DNA from: an uncultured Lachnospiraceae bacterium
GTDB lineage: Bacteria > Bacillota > Clostridia > Lachnospirales > Lachnospiraceae
Assembly (NCBI GenBank): GCA_910584945.1
Contig: CAJUDY010000020.1
Coordinates: forward strand, 1 to 64,000
DNA: 64,000 nucleotides
Direction of reading: 5' to 3'
Made by a program: the position numbers and the translations under genes. The notes under the pieces are model-generated. The model saw nothing but the letters and a program-made list of their open reading frames with translations. It did not search any database and was not told where the DNA came from. Each line of letters opens with the position of its first letter. Position 1 is the first letter of the stretch. Shown here one piece after another: positions 60,153 through 64,000 of this stretch.

Positions 60153-60934
60153 GACGAAGAAGAAGGAAGATCCTGAAAGTGGGCAACGTGCTGGTAAAAA
60201 GCCAGAAGCAGCTGGACGGAATCCGGGAGAGCGGCAGGATCAATACGGCAGTGCTGGACTATGTGGAACAGCATATCCGGGCGGGGATCTCCACAGCCCA
60301 GATCGACCGGTGGGTCTACGATCTGACGACAGAGAGAGGAGCGATTCCCGCTCCGCTGAACTTTGAGGGGTTTCCCAAAAGTGTGTGCACGTCCCTGAAC
60401 AGCGTGGTCTGCCATGGGATTCCCAATGAGAAGACGATTCTGAAGGAGGGAGATATCATCAATGTGGATGTATCCACCGAGTATAAAGGATATTTCTCCG
60501 ACGCTTCCCGCACCTTCTGCATCGGCGAGGTCAGCCAGGACAAGAAGCGTCTGGTCAAAGTCGCAAAGGAGGCGGTCAGCGTGGGACTGATGGCGGTAAA
60601 GCCGTGGAATCCTATAGGAGATATGGGCCACGCGGTGCATATGTTTGTGGAGAGTCAGGGCTATACGGTGGTTGAGGACATCGGAGGTCATGGAGTGGGG
60701 TTGGAGTTTCATGAAGATCCCTGGGTCAGCTACGTGGCCCCCAGAGGAAGCGGAGAGTTGATGCTGCCCGGCATGGTCTTCACCATTGAGCCGATGATCA
60801 ACATAGGATCGCCGGATTTTTATGTGGATGAAAGCAACGGCTGGACGGTCTACACCGAAGACGGGATGCCTTCCGCCCAGTGGGAAGTGACCGTGGCCGT
60901 GACCGAATACGGCTATGAACTGATGTCCTGGTAA
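60149..60934 (+). CDS. map: Methionine aminopeptidase, type I
   Basis: 261 residues from ATG 60149, chosen because it overlaps the mini-ORF stop and follows GAGGAG; the N-terminus is very basic (MRRRRRK). The metal site is complete: D in INVDVSTEYKGYFSDASRTF (two Asp), H in GGHGVGLEFHEDP, E in FTIEPMINI and E in SAQWEVTVAVTE. It removes N-terminal methionine from nascent proteins. It lacks a complete SEC-C-type zinc extension. Confidence 0.93.
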   Translation: MRRRRRKILKVGNVLVKSQKQLDGIRESGRINTAVLDYVEQHIRAGISTAQIDRWVYDLTTERGAIPAPLNFEGFPKSVCTSLNSVVCHGIPNEKTILKEGDIINVDVSTEYKGYFSDASRTFCIGEVSQDKKRLVKVAKEAVSVGLMAVKPWNPIGDMGHAVHMFVESQGYTVVEDIGGHGVGLEFHEDPWVSYVAPRGSGELMLPGMVFTIEPMINIGSPDFYVDESNGWTVYTEDGMPSAQWEVTVAVTEYGYELMSW

Positions 60935-60941
60935 GGGACAG

Positions 60942-60990
60942 CAGCGGAACTCTAATACAGCATCGTCAAGATGCGGAACTCTAATAAAGG
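60942..60990 (+). repeat. GCATC hairpin + duplicated GGAACTCTAATA leader element (fliB copy)
   Basis: GCGGAACTCTAATA occurs twice, before and after the hairpin GCATC / GATGC (60960-60974), directly upstream of AAAGGTGGG and the fliB start. Confidence 0.65.
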
Positions 60991-60997
60991 TGGGAAT

Positions 60998-62149
60998 ATG
61001 GAATATACGTATCCGGAGTATTTATATGATTTTGAGTGCGAGGCATCCGCCTGCAGCGATACCTGCTGTGTGGGCTGGAATGTCATGATTGATCCGGTAT
61101 CCATGAAAAAGTACAAGAAATATCCGGGATTTTTCGGCAACCGGCTGAGGAATTCCATAGACTGGGAAAGGGAAGCCTTTGAGCAGTACAACGGACGCTG
61201 TGCCTTTCTAAGTGAAGAGAACCTGTGCGACATCTACAAAGAGGCAGGGGAGGATATGCTGTGCAAGACCTGCACCCGCTATCCACGGCACTATGAAGAG
61301 TACGAGAACTTGAGGGAGATCTCGCTGTCCCTGTCCTGTCCGGCGGCCGCCCGCATGGTACTGGGTTTTCGGGAAAAGCTGACCTTCCGGAATGAATACC
61401 GGGAGACGCCCGAGGAGGAATACGAGCAGTTTGATTTCTTCCTCTTTACAAAGTTAAATGAGATCCGGGATTATTTTTATCAGGTGATCCAGAACCGGGA
61501 GCAGCCGGTGGCATACCGTATGGCGCTGCTCTTATCTACCGCCCATGATCTGCAAAAAAGAATCGACCGGGAGCAGCTTCATGAGGTGGACGATCTTCTT
61601 AACCGTTATGGAAAACCGGGGTTTCAGAAGACCGCCGGGAAGAAATTCGCGGATTTCCAGAATCAGGGAGTGAAAAAGCGGATACAGCGCTGGAAACTGT
61701 GGCAGAAGCTATACCGGCTGGAGGTACTGCGCCCCCGCTGGAGGGAGTATCTGATGGAACAGGAGCATCGGCTGTACGAGGAACTTTCCCAGGAGGCCTA
61801 CGAAAAGGCATGGGAGGAATTTGAAGCGTCCGGTCAGGACCGGGCGCTGGAGTACGAACAGCTTCTGATGTATTATATATTCAGCGATCTGTGCGGGGCT
61901 GTCTATGACGGGGACCTGTTCAGCAAAGTAAAGCTTGCGGTGGTACATACCATGCTGATTCAGGAACTCAACCTGGCGGTCTGGCTGTCCAGAGAGAAGG
62001 AATTTTCCCTGGAAGACCAGGTGGAGCTGGTGCACCGCTACAGCCGGGAGACAGAGCACTCCGATCCCAACCGGGAGGCCATGGAGTGTATGGCCGCGGA
62101 GGACGAGGCCTTCTGCCTGGAAAAACTGCTCCTGGGAATCCTGGGGTAG
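60998..62149 (+). CDS. FliB-family protein (flagellin lysine-N-methylase-like)
   Basis: 383 residues from ATG 60998. The N-terminal cysteine-rich signature is intact: YDFECEASACSDTCCVGWNV, then CAFLSEENLCDIYKEAGEDM and CKTCTRYPRHY; eight or more cysteines suggest an Fe-S cluster. FliB methylates flagellin lysines in Salmonella, but homologues are common in non-flagellated gut Clostridia. No flagellar gene occurs in the window, so the substrate here is open. No membrane segments. Confidence 0.85.
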   Translation: MEYTYPEYLYDFECEASACSDTCCVGWNVMIDPVSMKKYKKYPGFFGNRLRNSIDWEREAFEQYNGRCAFLSEENLCDIYKEAGEDMLCKTCTRYPRHYEEYENLREISLSLSCPAAARMVLGFREKLTFRNEYRETPEEEYEQFDFFLFTKLNEIRDYFYQVIQNREQPVAYRMALLLSTAHDLQKRIDREQLHEVDDLLNRYGKPGFQKTAGKKFADFQNQGVKKRIQRWKLWQKLYRLEVLRPRWREYLMEQEHRLYEELSQEAYEKAWEEFEASGQDRALEYEQLLMYYIFSDLCGAVYDGDLFSKVKLAVVHTMLIQELNLAVWLSREKEFSLEDQVELVHRYSRETEHSDPNREAMECMAAEDEAFCLEKLLLGILG

Positions 62150-62156
62150 TGATAAA

Positions 62157-62193
62157 CCGCATCGGAAGGGAAGATGCGGAACTTCTAATTTAA
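62157..62193 (+). repeat. GCATC hairpin + GGAACTTCTAATTTAA leader element (ddh copy)
   Basis: CCGCATC / GATGCGG, a perfect 7-bp stem (62157-62163, 62173-62179), followed by GGAACTTCTAATTTAA and AAAGGA, upstream of the ddh start. Confidence 0.65.
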
Positions 62194-62210
62194 GAAAGGA
62201 CAGAATAGCA

Positions 62211-63194
62211 ATGATAAAAATCGGAATTTTAGGATACGGCAATCTGGGACGCGGGGTGGAATGCGCCATCCGCCAGAATCCGGATATGGAGCTTGCGGTC
62301 GTTTTCACCAGAAGGGACCCGAAGAATGTGAAGATCCTGACCGGGACGGCCAGGGTGCGCCCGGTAAGTGAGGCGGAGCAGTGGAAGGATCGGATCGACG
62401 TGCTGATTCTGTGCGGAGGCAGCGCCACCGATCTGCCTGAGCAGACGCCAAAATACGCAAAACTGTTCCATGTAGTGGACAGCTTTGACACCCATGCCCG
62501 GATACCGGAGCATTTTGCGGCGGTGGACGCGTCCGCAAAAGGGGTGGAGAAGACGGCGGTCATCTCCGTGGGCTGGGACCCGGGTATGTTTTCCCTGAAC
62601 CGTATGTATGCCAACGCGATTCTGCCTGAGGGCGCGGACTACACGTTTTGGGGAAAAGGCGTGAGCCAGGGACATTCGGACGCCATCCGGCGCATCGCGG
62701 GCGTCAGGGACGCCAAACAGTACACCATTCCGGTGGAGGCGGCGTTGGAATCCGTCCGCAGGGGAGAGAATCCCAGCCTTACCACCCGCCAGAAGCATAC
62801 CAGAGAGTGCTTTGTAGTGCTGGAAGAGGGCGCGGACGCGGCAAAGGTGGAGCAGGAGATCAAGACCATGCCCAACTACTTTGCGGATTATGATACGACG
62901 GTCCACTTTATCAGCGAGGAAGAGCTGAAAAGAGATCACAGCGGAATTCCCCATGGAGGCTTTGTGCTTCGCAGCGGCGTCACCGGCTGGGAGAAGGAAC
63001 ACCGCCATCTGATCGAGTACCGGCTGCAATTAGACTCCAATCCGGAGTTCACCTCCAGCGTCATCGTGGCTTACGCAAGGGCCGTATACCGGATGGCGTC
63101 AGAGGGACAGTACGGCTGCAAGACGGTCTTCGACATACCGCCGGCTTATTTAAGTGCGAAGAGCGGGGAAGAATTAAGAGCGTCCATGCTGTAA
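62211..63194 (+). CDS. ddh: meso-Diaminopimelate dehydrogenase
   Basis: 327 residues. The NADP-binding start IGILGYGNLGRGVECAI, then VLILCGGSATDLPEQ, VVDSFDTHARIPEH and GWDPGMFSLNRMYANAI, match Ddh closely, with HGGFVLRSG and LDSNPEFTSSVIVAYARA in the C-terminal domain. It makes meso-DAP from tetrahydrodipicolinate in one reductive amination, the short lysine/peptidoglycan route. RBS AAAGGACAG. Confidence 0.94.
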   Translation: MIKIGILGYGNLGRGVECAIRQNPDMELAVVFTRRDPKNVKILTGTARVRPVSEAEQWKDRIDVLILCGGSATDLPEQTPKYAKLFHVVDSFDTHARIPEHFAAVDASAKGVEKTAVISVGWDPGMFSLNRMYANAILPEGADYTFWGKGVSQGHSDAIRRIAGVRDAKQYTIPVEAALESVRRGENPSLTTRQKHTRECFVVLEEGADAAKVEQEIKTMPNYFADYDTTVHFISEEELKRDHSGIPHGGFVLRSGVTGWEKEHRHLIEYRLQLDSNPEFTSSVIVAYARAVYRMASEGQYGCKTVFDIPPAYLSAKSGEELRASML

Positions 63195-63206
63195 GGAGTG
63201 TGAGCG

Positions 63207-63719
63207 ATGATGAAGAAAGAAATGACAATAGCGGAAATTCTGGTAAAAATGGTCGAGCATTCCGATGGAAATCTTCATGACATTCAGCATTTTCTGAAAG
63301 TTTATGGCTATGCAAAAACGATCGGAGAATGCGAAGGGCTTTCGGAGTATGAACAGAAAGTCCTGGAAACAGCGGCAATCCTTCATGACATCGCCTGCCC
63401 TCTCTGCCGGAAAAAATACGGCAGTACCAACGGAAAGTATCAGGAAATGGAAGGGACCGGGCTGACCGAAGCATTTTTGGAGGATTCCGGTTTTTCACAG
63501 AAGATGATCCAACGGGTGGTCTTCCTGGTGGGCCATCATCACACCATCGATCAAATCGACGGGCTCGACTATCAGATCCTGCTGGAGGCGGATTACCTGG
63601 TCAATGCGGCGGAGTCCGGGTATTCGGTGGAGAACATTCGGAATATGGAAGAGAAGCTGTTCAAAACCCATACCGGCAAAACGCTTCTCAGGTCAATTTA
63701 TCGATGCGGTGATGAATAA
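63207..63719 (+). CDS. HD-domain phosphohydrolase
   Basis: 170 residues. The HD motif is in AAILHDIACP, an earlier histidine in NLHDIQHFLKVYGYAKTIG, a third in FLVGHHHTID, and a final D in LLEADYLVNAAE, giving the usual H...HD...D metal set. Probably a nucleotide or phosphoester hydrolase of unknown substrate. It follows ddh by 12 bp. Convergent with the next gene. Confidence 0.85.
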   Translation: MMKKEMTIAEILVKMVEHSDGNLHDIQHFLKVYGYAKTIGECEGLSEYEQKVLETAAILHDIACPLCRKKYGSTNGKYQEMEGTGLTEAFLEDSGFSQKMIQRVVFLVGHHHTIDQIDGLDYQILLEADYLVNAAESGYSVENIRNMEEKLFKTHTGKTLLRSIYRCGDE

Positions 63720-63738
63720 TCCTCAACGATCGGTCCTG

Positions 63739-64000
63739 CTACCGGATGATCAGCCGGTCTCCGCCGCTTTCGGTCTGCGGCGGAGCGACCGGCGTTTCCT
63801 CTGCCAGCCAGTCTGTGAAATGTTCCCGGATAACAGCAAAGGGCGCGGGCCCGAAGTCCAGAAGAAACGTGTGGAATTCCTTTGGGATGAACGCATTTCC
63901 CAATACTTGTTCTGCGGTTTCCCGCATCTCGGTAATCTCCAGATAACCCACATAGTATTTCATATAGTTGGCCGGGTCCTCGCAGACAGTCTGATGGAGC
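63739..64000 (-). CDS. DUF885-family protein, C-terminal part (cut by right edge)
   Basis: The frame is open to the window end, so only the last ~87 residues are seen: DPANYMKYYVGYLEITEMRE, FIPKEFHTFLLDFGPAPFAVI. These match the C-terminal end of DUF885 proteins, large (about 580-residue) putative zinc peptidases. The catalytic HExxH-type region lies outside the window. Confidence 0.8.
   Translation of the reverse strand, partial: LHQTVCEDPANYMKYYVGYLEITEMRETAEQVLGNAFIPKEFHTFLLDFGPAPFAVIREHFTDWLAEETPVAPPQTESGGDRLIIR

Overview
The window looks like the chromosome of a strictly anaerobic Firmicute, most likely a gut Lachnospiraceae (inference). Supporting signs: Gram-positive ribosome-binding sites, sigma-A promoters, meso-diaminopimelate dehydrogenase, LuxS, MgtE, a GutM/GutR-type sorbitol operon, a rubredoxin/flavodiiron protein pair, a glycyl-radical enzyme and FliB. 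No rRNA, tRNA, CRISPR array or insertion sequence was recognised. Everything here is read by eye; family names come from motif recognition, not from searches.

Positions 1-20313 form one co-directional, tightly packed surface-polysaccharide (teichoic-acid-like) cluster, very AT-rich (about 30% GC in sampled lines) up to about 16.4 kb. It opens with a glycyl-radical enzyme and its activase. Glycosyltransferases (GT2, GT4, GT32, DUF4422 types) follow, with a radical SAM protein, an FkbM methyltransferase, an epimerase, a DUF1919 protein, a four-domain methyltransferase/kinase-like/cytidylyltransferase protein and two TIM-barrel isomerases. The striking feature is a small Rossmann-like module (FGxGxxG...DNN...KxG) fused at the N-terminus, middle or C-terminus of eleven of these proteins. 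One gene is split by a (TG)6-G10 tract, which suggests phase variation.

From 20.3 to 23.5 kb, at the right edge of the cluster, lie an intact AAA-ATPase/PD-(D/E)XK gene and the wreck of another AAA-like gene. From about 23.5 kb the DNA is GC-richer (about 50-55%) and looks like core genome: aminotransferase, YdcF, split transketolase, luxS, mgtE, trpS, glyoxalase, queH and a NERD protein. A sorbitol PTS region follows (33-40.7 kb): a divergent fused GutA-GutE, then gutM, gutA, gutE, gutD, gutR, gutB and an HPr-like protein.

From 40.7 to 64 kb there are a MATE exporter, an SseB-family protein, an sdpR/sdpI-like pair, a pantothenate-type ECF component next to a P1 peptidase, and an ABC permease/ATPase pair. 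These are followed by a fructokinase with an in-frame extension, greA, asnA, a nitrilase/RelQ-type pair, a rubredoxin / Crp-Fnr / flavodiiron operon, a second AAA-ATPase remnant, and DUF362, hflX, GNAT, map, fliB, ddh, HD and DUF885 genes. Two recurrent non-coding elements mark this half: a GCATC hairpin followed by GGAACTTAAAT just upstream of start codons (about nine sites), and a 133-bp multi-hairpin repeat whose two copies carry compensatory base changes.
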